Source of the DNA: Haliclystus octoradiatus
Lineage: Eukaryota; Cnidaria; Staurozoa; Stauromedusae; Haliclystidae
NCBI GenBank assembly: GCA_916610825.1
Contig: OU744449.1
Location: 21,359,344-21,423,343, forward strand
Reading direction: 5' to 3'
Length of the DNA: 64,000 nucleotides
Positions 15,801 to 29,241 of this stretch are shown here, piece after piece. Position numbers and translations under genes: made by a program. The notes beneath the pieces were generated by a model. The model worked only from the letters and a program-made list of their open reading frames with translations. It was not told the origin of the DNA and made no database searches. Numbering within the stretch: position 1 is the stretch's first letter; each line of letters begins with the position of its first letter.

Positions 15801-18800
15801 CTGCTCAACATTACTTCTTCAACTTGAATTAGCCATTTCTCAACCATACCCTAATTATCAGATATAAAATCATGAAGTATAAGAATCTGTAATGTCAAAT
15901 AGAAGACAAATAATTGAACTTAACTCGATGTAGCGCAATGTTTTTGGTGCTTATAAAATAATTAACCCTGTGAAAAAAAGTGGATTTATTCACAAACATG
16001 AATTTTTCCAAAAATTAACTGTTCACAAAGTTTATGAATTGTTCGTGAAAGTCCATGAACAGTTCATAAAATGTTCATGAACTGTTCATCAAGGTTATAG
16101 ACTGGTTCATGCATCATTCCTGAGGGTACATGAGCTGTTCATGAACACACACAAAAAATGTGCATGAAATGTTCATAAAGTTCATGAATTGTTTATGAAC
16201 TGTTCAAAAACTATTTCGATCATAGAATATTTGTTCAATGCATATTCATCACAAGCTAAATAAAAAAATCAAGCTATATCTTATTTAAGATAACCCCTTC
16301 GAAAACAGTTCAGAAACAATTTTCATGAATGCTAAATGGCCCCAAATTTTTATGAACTGTTCATGAACTTTTCTGAAGTCCTGAACTGTTTTTTGCAGGG
16401 TAATATTTAAACGTACAGATTATAAGATTGTTACCCCTGAGAAAACAGTTCAGGAGTCCATGAACAGTTCATGAAAATTTGGAGCCATTTAACATTCATG
16501 AACTGTTCCTGAACTGTTCATGAACTCCTGAACTGTTTTCGCAGGGGTACTTACTTTTGCTTTAGCAGGTACAATCTTGATATCCATAGGTACAATCTCA
16601 TTTTCAGCACTGATCATAGACACGATCTCTTGGTGTTCAGTAAATTCAAGCTTTGATATGCCTTCAAAGCATTTCTTCAAATGAGGTTGAACTCTCATTG
16701 GGTCTTTCGTTTCTGATAGGATCTCCAGTAGCTCATCATTAGATAGAAAGAAGAAACTGTAAGAAAAATGTGGAATCCCTCTATGAATGGCCAAACCTGC
16801 CATAAGATCCATCTGTCTATCATGATCATTCAAACATTTATTTATTTAATTAAGAGCTTAGTACAATGCTAAAAAATATGGAAACATACCTAAAAAGCGG
16901 ACAATAGATTTGAAGTAAATGTACAAATGAATACAAATAATTTTGAAAATCAGTTTGAACAGAATTTACACATTTGTGTTTCAAGATGACATACTAAAAA
17001 TATTACAAATGGGTCAAGTGCTTAAGTTCCGATGAACATTATTTACCATAAGCCTCGGCATGTGGTTGGATTTATGCTACTTTTCTATTAAAACATCAAT
17101 GAGATCATTTAAGGATTGATGCACGGGTGGCCGTGTTTCATCGTGATTCACCTGCACAAGTGATGTTAGGATATTCTAGCTTACCGAGTGTCTCCTAACA
17201 TCCCAAGTTCGATTTCGATTTCGTCGAATCACAATTATGCTTGTGATCACATGATTCTCTGCAACAAAGTCCGCGGGATCACCAAAATATCGGTAACGCC
17301 ATTTTAAGGATAGGATCACAAGAAGAGGCAATCAAAGAAGCAGTTTTGGAATCTTATTGAACTCAACAGGATAATTTAACTCAAACAAATATTGAATAAC
17401 GATTCAAAGTAGCAACATATACAAGTCTGAGGACTTCTAATTATTATGCTTCACAATTATGGAGTCGATCTTGCAGTTACTAAATAACGATTTGACAGAC
17501 GAAGGACCAGCAACTTGTTGAAAGGGCAAATGGACATTTTGAATGTGAATGAGAATAGCGAGAATAGTGAGAATAGTGAATGAGAATAGTGAGAAGGAGC
17601 TGGTCAAGTTAATCAATGGTCTGTCTTTTCTGTAAACCTTGACAAAGGATGTCTTTTATTATGTGTACTTGTTTCTAAATCAAAATTAAGTTTAGGTTGC
17701 ATCAACAACATTTTGTTTGTTTCTATTGTGTCTCATTTAAATAATGGTTCAGAATTCCTGCTACTTCATCAGCAGAAGGTGCATACTCAACATTCAATTG
17801 AATTGCTAGGAATCCTTACATCATTTCAGAAGAACAATTTATGAACATTGTTTGTGGGTTCATGAACAGTTCATGAACAGTCACGAAGAGTTCATAAACT
17901 TTCATGAACGGTTCATGAATTTTCGGCAATTTCACATTTGTAAACTCATTACGCTGATTGTTATAGTTGGTCATATCCAGGCCAATAGTCGGACATAGCC
18001 TAAATTGTTCAATTAGTCAAAAATTGTCTAAATTCAAGGATATCTAGATATTTGTAACATATTTCAATGAGAAAAAGACATTATCTAGAGTTCACATGTG
18101 TTGAAATAGTTTGAAATAATGTCCTACCTGCATAATAAGTCTGAAAATTATCATGTCTGTATATAAATTATACTAGTTAAAAAAGGCAAAAGATTACTGG
18201 GTAAAAGATTTATGCTGTTTTAGCTATGAAGTATTGTATGAACTGCATAGGGCAATAATACTACACATAGTGCACACTAACCGTGGAAAGAACAATTGTT
18301 TCTTCTCTAGGTAAGCATTTAATCCTTTCTGAATCTCTTCTAAAAGAGTATTGGCTTCTTGTAGACGTCCAAGCATATTGTGTTGATTTGTACATACCAA
18401 AACATGATTGTCTTTAACCTTTGATACAAATAAATATAGACATTACACAGATAGAAGACAATATGAAGAGAAGATCCGATTGTTGATATTATCCCTGCGA
18501 AAAACAGTTCAAAGGTTCATGAACAGTTCATGATTGTTAATTGGCCCCAATTTTCATGACCTGTTCATGAACGTTAATGATCGAAATTTTCATGAACTGT
18601 TCATGAACTGTTCATGAACATTTGGGGTCATATAACATTCATGAACTGTTCATTAACTGTACATGGACTCCTGCACTGTTTACTGCAGGGGTATCCCTGA
18701 AAGGACAGTTCATGAGATTGAAATTTTAAGGGTCAAGAACAGATGAACTGTTCATAAGCTTGCCTGTTAATGAGCTATTATGAACTGTTTATGAACAATA

Positions 18801-21800
18801 ATATATTATGCACTTATAAAGAACCCTTGATGAGATTAATTTCTGCAAAGGCACTGAACAATATTATCAATTTGAAACTTATTTAAACCTAAGAGTTAAA
18901 TTAATAACTGTCAAAACAGAAAAGTAATTTACACATTATATGCACTCATTAAAGGTGTGCGTCGGATCGGATTTACAGAAATTGATTATGGGTAAGAATG
19001 TGATAGTGATCCAAATTTGATCTGATCCGAAACAATAATCATAAATATAATCTGATCAGATCCGATCCAAACTAAAATTTCTAATTTAATCCGAACTAAT
19101 CCGTAACTTTTTGCATGAAATCCAACAAAATCCGAGTTCCACAGGGCCATCAAAGAGATGTAAAACATGTAAACTTCCGAATAGACGTATATTTAGCCAA
19201 CATAATTTACCATAGTTGTACTTATAATTAAATTTATCGACACTTGTTTATACGATTATTCAAGACATCTTAATCATTTCCTTCGTAAATTTTGATTAAT
19301 TTCACATCAATCGAGTCAATCGAAGCAATTGTAAAATTGATCACATAACAGCATACTTGAACTCGGCCGCTATATTTACATTGCAAAAATTTATTTTTTC
19401 TGTTGAAAGGAAGCAAGAAAATATCAATTACTACAAAAGACAAATACTCAGTCAAATTTTGAAATCCGAATAATCCGAAAAAAAAATTACTTTAAATCTG
19501 ATCCGATCAAAAGACCAAACATATCAACCCGAATCCGACCCGATCAGATCGGATTAGGACTCGGGTCGAATTCGCACATCTTCAACCTTACCATTATTAA
19601 AATTATTTAAATAAATATAGCTTAAAAAGTAGTTTATACAGTATCTACATTCACATAAATTATTTAAAATATACCATTGCTATTTACATTGTTAAAAAGA
19701 TTTTATTTCAGTGGACGATGGAATTTATACAATGAATTTGCATTACGCATGCTACCTGGTAAAATATTCTAATTTAAAGGGCATGAACCCAAATATCTTG
19801 TGTTCCATATCTATTTTTAAAATGTAAGGTTCATGAAATGTTTATATGGTGTCGACGAGCCACAGTTCATGAATGTTTGTAAACTGTACAAGTTCATCAA
19901 TGTTTGTAAGTTCATGAATTGTTCATGAACTCATTCAATTATGACAACATAATCTTACCGCTTCTTGCATGATGTCCCTCCAGTAACTATTCACAATACC
20001 AAACTTTCTTCCTTCTTCTGGCATTTGAGCTAAGATGTCTTCAGAACTAAAAATTGGTTCCAAATAAAGCCATGTTGCTTGACACTATCGATAAATTTAA
20101 AAACAAATCAATATGCAAAATGCATTCAAATTTGAAATCCAATGTACATTAACTTGTTGTTTTAAGTGCCTTTATTACTTTGCAAAGATTTTTAACAAAT
20201 GGATGAGAATATTTAGGAAATACCCCTGTGAAAAAGATCCATGAGTTCAGGAACATTCTTTGTGGGTTCATGAACTTATACATGAACGTGAAATCGCCCA
20301 CAAGTTCATGAACTTTTATGAACTCGCCATGGACAGTTCATGAGCTTTTGGGAAATTTCAAGTCCATGAACTCTTTTCACAGGGCTAAGCATTGAAAAAA
20401 ATGAAAGTCTCAAAGTCAAGCTATCCCCTGCGAAAAACAATTCAGGAATTCATGAACAGTTCATAAACAGTTCATGAAAATTAGGGCCACGTAATGTTTA
20501 TGAACTGTTTATGGATTCCTGGACTGTTTTTCTCAGGTATATCAGTGTGTCTCTTTTCTCCTAATGACTACTGCAGGCAATGTGACCACGCCAGCTATGG
20601 ATTTCCTCGCCCAGAAAAATAATATGAGTCATTATGATGAAAGAACAAAAACAGTACATAATCATTATGATAGGACAATAATGGAAAATTCCACATTGTG
20701 AAATAAATTCATCAAGTATTGCTTTAAAGGCTGACAAAATAAGCGTTCACCTGTTCACCACTCCATAAAAACTCTAGCTAACGTTCAAAATCAACATATA
20801 TACAGTAAAACCTGTTATAACGATCAGCTTTATACAGCGGCCACCTGTCTATAGTGGTCACTCTTGCAATGTCTAAAATAGTATTTTCTATTGAATCAAA
20901 CCTGTATAAAAAGGCCAGCTGTTTGTAGTGGTCAATTTATCTACCTCTCTTAGCTGTCTGTTATATACAGGTTTCATTGTAGAATGAAACACTGTTGTTG
21001 TACCTTTAACCAATTATCAAGAATATCCTGTATTAGAACAAGCTTTTCAGACCAATCTTTAATTTCTGCTTCAAATGGTTTAATGAAGGGCGATCCACAC
21101 ATTGTTTGTGCTTTGACAATATGATCGTCAAGTAGCAATTGAACCTCATCAACACCAGACATAATTGATACACCCTGGTTAGAAGGTTAGGTAAATAAGA
21201 TAATAAGAAAATAGAAAATAAGATCAGATAAAATATATATTTGTTATAATAACGTATGTATGCATTATGAAACAATACGTGCGTTATCTGTAGTCCAGTA
21301 AGATGAGTACTGCGCAATGAGATACAAGAACAACATTATAAAATGATACAAATTTGAGGTGAGCTATTTTCAGCATTTTGCGCATCTAGTGTAACTAAAA
21401 CCCTATCAACTACACTGTCGAGCTCAAACTCATGGATCACTAGATCGCACAAGAGTGAGGCGCTTAACAGCACAAGTCTCCTGGGAAAAGTACTTTTCTG
21501 CTGTCCAGTCTTTTCTAGTTGTGGCAATATGAATACAAACACGACACGTGTGTGGTAACTATCCTTTAAAATGAAACACAATTCCTGATCAAGAATGATC
21601 ATGATTAGTTATTTGAATCACACTTTGGATTTCATTTTCAATTAAATATTTTACTTCAAAGCTCCCGAAAAAACAAGAACTTCTCCATATATCCTATATC
21701 TAAAATACAAAACATGTTCTGCTGCTACTATAAGGATAAAATAACATGTTATGTAATGAATTCCTTAACAAAAGTTATTTTCATGTTAATGAGCTAAAAA

Positions 21801-24800
21801 CGTACCGTATCTCTGTAGGGAATAAATTCAAATGCAATATCACTCCATTCTGATTTCATCTTTTGCAAGGCTTTTTCAAGTGAGAATTCTTTACTTGCTG
21901 TGGCACTTACTTCATCCAACCTAAGTAAATAAAGAAAAGAAAATATATAACAAAACAAAATAATTAGCTATTTTCCATGTACTAACCTTCCACGAAAAAA
22001 ATCGCAAAGTTCATGCACTGTTCATGAGATTCTTGAATAGTTTGTGAACTTGTGTGACATACTCTAAACACTTCATTAACAATTCTTATAAGTTCATAAA
22101 CTGATTGTGAACGTTTAAATGAACTTTTTTTGTGAACTGTTTTCATGGGCTTTGACCAACTGTCCGTGTAGGTTCCTGAACTGTTCATGAACTCCTGAAT
22201 TGTTTCTCGCAGGGGAAGCTTTTTTATAAAACTTCATGAACAGTTGATGAACTGCTGATAAAGTGTCCATGAACAATTCATAAACAATTCACAAGGTTTA
22301 TGATATGAATATTAACTCCTAATGAAGGTGTGAACATATTTTGAAATGGAAGTATTTTTTCACAAATATCAAAATTTTCCTGCGCAAAATTAGTTGAATT
22401 CATAAACTGTTCATGAACTTTAGAAACTTTCATGAACTCTTCATGGAAATCTTATAAGCAGTTCATGAACAGTTCATGAAAATTAGGCCATTTAACATTC
22501 TTAAACTGTTCATTCACAGGGGTAAATGAGACCCTTCTTTTTATTTTATAGATTTTAATATAATTGAAAATCAAACAAAATACATAATGACAATGTAAAC
22601 TTTACTTTTCTAAGCAAGACTGCATTCCGTTTTCAATCATCTGGTTTAAAGACGTAGTATCATCAGGTGTTATATTTCTGCCAACCATTCCACTGATCTA
22701 TAATTAAGAATTCAACAATGATGGATATGATAGTAAAGATCTAAATATTGTAGTAATCCAGAAAACAAAAGAGGAAAATTGATTGATATATTTTGAAAAA
22801 AAATTATGAAATATAAAATTATTTTACAGACAAGCACAGGAAAGCAATTTTCACTGACATGCAGCCTAATGAATGCTGAATGACCCAATTTTCATGATTT
22901 GTTCATGAACGGTCATTAAAAGCTCATGCAACAGTACATGAAAAGCAGACATTTGCCCTTATAAGCAGACATAAACCTTCATGAAGCTATTCATGAAGTG
23001 TTCGTAGACGGCTCATTGGATGTTTATAAAGGTGTTTATAAGGTGTTAAACGCTCTTTAGTCATCTCAACCGCGACATTGAAGATCAATTTTCAACAGAT
23101 TTCATGACAGATACGTCTCAATTGTCAATGCAGCTACTCACAATGCAATTCCCTCTGGATCATTCCATTCGCTATCCTTAGATGGTTCTCATTTGATATT
23201 TTTGATAGAGTCAAGGGTGAGGTGGCTTTTGGGGGGATTTGAACTACAATCGATCAGATATAGTTCAATCTGATGTACGGCTGCTCTGCCTTATGAGGTG
23301 TTCATGAACAATTCATGAACATTTGTGAAATATGTGAACTCTATAAAATAAATTCAACATCATGTATTGAGAAGATGATACGTTAACATCAATCACAAGT
23401 GCATGGTAACTAATAAGCAGTTGGTATTTTTCTTACAAAAAGGCCATGGACATTTTATAAGTTCAAGGCTAAGATTTTTTACATACTGGGGATTGAAGGA
23501 AAAGTTTTTTGTCATGTAACCAACAAATATGAAAAAAAAATGACAACGACATTTACACTTTACCTGTGTCCAATGCCTTTCACGTAAACCAGGATTACAT
23601 AAGCAAGCTAGAAGTGGCATATGGGCTTTAAATTTATCAACTTTATTCTTAATACTTTCTGCTACACGACGTGGGCCAGCAGCTTCACTGAAAGTTTTTG
23701 TTAATTTGAACATAGTTCTCCACATGTTACCAATCTCTTCTTCAATTGCCTCAGAATCAAGACCAATAAATGTACCTTGGATTATAAATTGAGTTAACTT
23801 AAAGACGGGAAAACGTCGCCAAAAAACATATCTCAACTGTTAAGTTTATGTTTAATTCACCTTATATAGAGGCTATAGATGTGTCGTACCGATTTTATTA
23901 ACAAGTTTTATGAGATAAAACAAGGAGCGAATAACAAAGCGCTACTTATGAAGTAATCTTTTTATATTGTAGCCAGGTTGACTTGAACACTTAAATTGAT
24001 GAAAGTGAAGCATATTTATGATCATTGCAGGACTGAAAATTGGAGACTTTTGACTGTTAAAAATGTTGCGAAGATGTATAAGTGCTAATTCTCTGTCTGT
24101 TAGATGTTATGATTTGAGGATTTGAATAAGGTTCGCATATATTACTTACAAACACGTAGCAAATTTATCTCGTAAGTTTTGCTCCATGTGCGAGGAAAAT
24201 GATATAAAGACACTGGTTGGTTGGCTATTGCATACGTCAAAAACGGAGAGAAAGTATGTTCACGGATTCTTACTGACAAATCTTGCTCGTTATAGGACAA
24301 ATATGTATATACAGTATAGAAAAATAAGAATATTTTATAATTTCCTCTAAAAAGTACTAGCAAAAAAACGATCAGAACTAATATCTATATGGACTGTTTC
24401 ATGAAAATTGGGATGATAAACGTTTGTTTACTGTTCATGAACCATTTATAGAGTGTTCATGAACAGTTCATGAAAGTTTTATAGTTAATGAACAGTTCAT
24501 GAACAATTCATGAGCTCAACTAACTTTTTCACAGGGGAACATTGTGAACATCTATCTCAAAAGCTACATCAAATGAAGTATAATTAGATGTTTTACCATT
24601 CATCCATTTATCATGCTTTTCATGAAACAGAGCAGCAGTGCGCCATAGTTTGTCATATGGCTCTTTGAAGGATGTTATTGCTTGTAATAAAGGAAATGGA
24701 GTTGCTTCCCATTCAAGTAATTCTTCCTCTTTGTTCAGTTGCTAAAAAATAAGACAATATTTTAATTCACAATGAATAACAATCATGTTGAGTGGAAAAT

Positions 24801-27800
24801 AACATCAGACTGTGATAGCTTGGCTAATAGTACGATTTGAGGCTACAACCCTGCAAAAAACGGTTAAGAAGTTCATGAACAGTTCCTGAACAGCTCATAA
24901 ACTGTTCATGAACTCCTGGACTGTTTTTTGCAGGAGTGTTACTACTCCAATTTCCCTGAACTGTTCATGAACAGTTCATGAACCCTCGCAGACAGTTCAT
25001 GAACAGTTCATAAAAATTTGGGGCCATTTAACGTTCATGAACTGTTCATGAACTCTTAAACTGTTTTCGCAGGGGTAGATCAAATTGATTACAATCAAGA
25101 TTAATCTATTTATGAACCTTAATTAAGAATGCAAGTCAGCTCGTCATATAGTGTAGACTAGAATGTTCCTTAAGAAAAATGTTAATTCTGCGGGGGACAT
25201 TACAGAAAGCCATTTTGGTAACACTGGACTAGACTTGTTTTGCTTTATAAAATCCTTGATTTCAGATTCTGACGGCTATAACTGGTTGATATCTGAAGGG
25301 GAGAGCACAGGTAAATCTGACGAATCAAAGGAGGGGAACACAGAGCCATCTATATATAGGAGTTGGGACACGCAAGTTTCGAGATAAATTGTCATTTTTG
25401 TTCCATTAAAACCAAGGATTTCCCCTGCGAAAAACAGTTCAGGAGTTCATGAACTGTTCATGAACAGTTCATGAACCCTCACAGACAGTTCATGAAAATT
25501 TGGGGCCATTTAACGTTCATGAACTGTTCATGAACTGTTCATGAACTCCTGAAATGTTTTCGCAGGGGTTGCTTTTGAACAAAAAGTTTTTCAAATTCCT
25601 GATATTATTTCCCTAGGATTTTTCCAAATTCCCCAAGTCTGAATTTGACGGAACGAAAATGGCAACCATAAAATCATGTGACTGCCATATGTCCAATAAA
25701 AGCACTGAGAGCGGCACATGAAAGAGTTTCCCCACTCTCGTAAATAGATGCCTCTCGGGCAACAAAAACAGTAATTCTTAAAAAAATGGATAGAAATGGT
25801 GTTGATTTGAATAGTACATGTCTGGTGTGTCAAAAGAAATTTCTTCATTTAATGTGTTCATATTATTTTAAATACACAAAAGAATTGAAAACCAACGTCA
25901 TGGTCATCGCTATGACTGAAATTCTTGTGTGGACCTTCTAAAATTAGAAATATTTTTTACTACTTGGAAGGTATTGATTTGAGATTGTTGAAGTATGAGA
26001 GTTATTGAGACTTAATATTTTCTCAACATTTTTATAATTGGATCTCTAATTCCCACAATACAGTTGATAACAACATATATTATTGGAAGTTCAAACATGG
26101 ATTTAAAAAAACAAAAACAAAATAAAAGTTCATTAATTACAAGCATAATATGAAATCTAATCCAATTTGAATTGTTTATATTAGGTTTCAAGATTGTTTG
26201 TGATGTAAACAGTTCATGAATGTCCATGTGAACATTTCTACTGGTAAAAAGACAGTGGCAAACATTCCCCTGCGAAAAACAGTTCATGCACACTCGTGGA
26301 CAGTTCATGAACAAATCATGAGAATTTCGGGCCATTTAACATTCATGAACAGTTCATGAATAGTTCATCAACTTTAAATGACCCAAAAATTTCATGAACT
26401 GTTCATGAACTCCTGAACTACAGGGGTATACTTAATAACAGATGTTTTCCTTGTTGAACTTACTTCTTGTTCATCTCTAGCATTCTGTATTGTAATATCA
26501 ATGTCTGCCAACTTCTCTACGTTTTTATTGATTTCCTCCACTGCCATCATCTAAATAATTTATACAATATTATTTTTTAAAAAGTAGAGTCCTATCGTAA
26601 TCATAGTATATTGCGTATCGTTAATATTAATTGCGCATTATTACTATATATATCCAGTGTATGTTCAAATATTAAATGTTAACAAATTGATTCATAGTTA
26701 CAAATTGACAGGGATGTTAAAGTTACTTTTTAAAAGTATCTAGTTACAGTTACCGTTACTTGGGCGAGAAAGTAACTAGCTACTATCAGACGTTACTTTT
26801 CAGAAAAAGTAACGATTTACAAGTTACAAGTTACTTTTAATTCGAAAGTAACTAGTTACAGTTACTTTTCCCGTTACTTTTTCTAAATAAGTCCAAAAAT
26901 ATCCAACAGAAGCAATGAGACATATATGAAGTATTCAAATAATATTTCTGTATTTTAATTTGTTAATTAATCAAATGTTCTTGTTGACAATATAAATACG
27001 AAAACAGACACCCGACGACTACTTCACAGCGACGTCTTTTGCTTGTTTGAATGGTCTAGGCGATCCCCCTCATTTCCATAACAAAGAAAATTTCAAGTTA
27101 CGTGCCATTAGTTCTATTTCAGGCTTGGTTGCTATGACAATTAATTGATCGAGCAGACATATAAGACATGAAACTCTCGCTGAATCACTTGAATATTATA
27201 AACTCGGAAAAACAGGATTTGCAAACAGAATGTTTACATCCCCGAATGTAATTTTTTAGACATCCAAATTAATGACAAGACTTCCTGCAGTTGCAGAAAA
27301 CATTTGTTTGTGTTTTCTTGTTCTTGGATGGTAACAATAGGAACAAAAGATTTGATTAAGCAAAACACAATTGCGATCGAGAAGCTGCTAACTTTCAGCA
27401 CTCTATTGTGAACAAAGTAACGGAAGAAAGCGAAAATGTAGTGAAAGAGTAACGAGTAATCGTTACTTTATTTTTAATCCTAAATGTAACTAGTTACAAG
27501 TAGAAGTTACTTTTACAGAAAAGTAACTAGTTACAAGTAGAAGTTACTTAAAAGTAACGATTACAAGTAACGTTGTTACTTTTGTAATCGTTATTAACAT
27601 CCCTGCAAATTGATTTCATTATCTTCTATCAAAAATCTTTTACAATCTCAATTAAGAAAGACTATTAATAACATTATAATAGAAATAATATTAAGAAAGC
27701 TCAACTGTGTTCATTAGGTGTTTGTGAAAAGTGATAAAAAGGCTGGCATTTCAAGTTTACAAATTTTCCTTTATTTGTTCAAAAAAAAAGTTATTTTAGT

Positions 27801-29180
27801 TGTAATGTGAACGATTATCATAACAATTATGACAGTCACTTTGCTTTGATGTTTCTTACCTCTTTCTTTTTGAATATATCAACTTCTTTGTTGCAAGTGT
27901 TGAGCTTTTCCTCAAAGCTCTTCAGCCTGTAATAGCAACGTCAAGTTTTTACTGCATTACTACTTCAATACAGGTGATAGTATAAACAATTAATCTAATT
28001 TACATAATCTATTGTATAACAATGACAATGAAATTTTATGTACAGATACAAGACAAATTGTATGACATAGTGACTATTGTTATTATGCGTAAATACATTA
28101 TGTGAATAACTTTGATTTTACTCAGAGTCAGTTTGCACGTTTAATGTGGGGTACAAACTGACTCAGTGAAACTATTGGGTATTGGGTAAACTAACATAAT
28201 GTATTGAGTTTCATTATTTGGCTGTTCAGCATAGGTATTTGATTTGCTTTTTAACTTGGATTACACCTTTGATTTGACCTTAATCAGAATTGAGTAATTT
28301 GTTTATAAGTGATATTATGAAGAAGAAAAAGATTATCAAACCGTGATTTGAGATCTTCTGTTGCAATCTCTTTTCGATGGTCAATTCTGTTTTTGCTCAA
28401 TTCAAAGATCTTTTGGATATGACTTGGCCAATGAAACACTGTGCTATTGAGTTTGATATCTTCCTCTGAAATAAAATGAAAATGGCCCAATTTTATAAAT
28501 GGTCCGTGAACAAATTTTATAGAAATAGATTATAAATTGGTTCATGAGCTTTCAATTCAAGTCTAATTATGAAGTTTCATGAATTTCATAATATATTATT
28601 GCCATAGCCAATCTTTGATATTCTTGGCTATGTCATATATGCTCAAATAGGGGTAACATTGTATTTATTTTATTTTATGTTAAGAAAAGTAAATTGATAC
28701 GTATACAGTTCTAATAATATAATGGCTGTATGCTTGCAAATCACTCTTCTCTATGAAAACAGTTCAGGGACGTTAACTGGAATAATTTTCACGAACTGTT
28801 CACAAACCATTAAATGTTCATGACAATTTTTATGAAATGTTTATAAGGTATAAATGAGCATTCAAAAGGTTCACAAACAGTTCATGAATTCAACAAAGTT
28901 TTTAGGGGTTAACACAACTTCCAATTTACCAGGATAGCACATAAAAACAAAGAATACCTCAATTGATCACTTACGAGAAAGAGTAGCACAATCAAGTAGA
29001 AACTGTAACCTCTCTCCAGCTTCATCAACTTCTTTCTGAAGAGCAACCACTTGAACAGTTGATGCCTCTTTTACGAAAGCAAGAAGATTGACAAGATCAA
29101 CAGTTCTATCAGGCATTTCTTGGCATTTATCAGAAATTTCATCAAATCGACGACACATGCTATAGAAATAACAGCAGCAG

Positions 29181-29241
<61 letters not shown>

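Noticed and set aside
17080-17330. tRNA-like or SINE-like patch with GGTGGCCGTG and AAGTTCGATTTCG
   Set aside because: The spacing and stems are not convincing and there is no second copy in the window.
25163-25387. 74-codon plus-strand frame in a dynein intron
   Set aside because: No family resemblance; lies between transposon copies. Likely unidentified repeat sequence.
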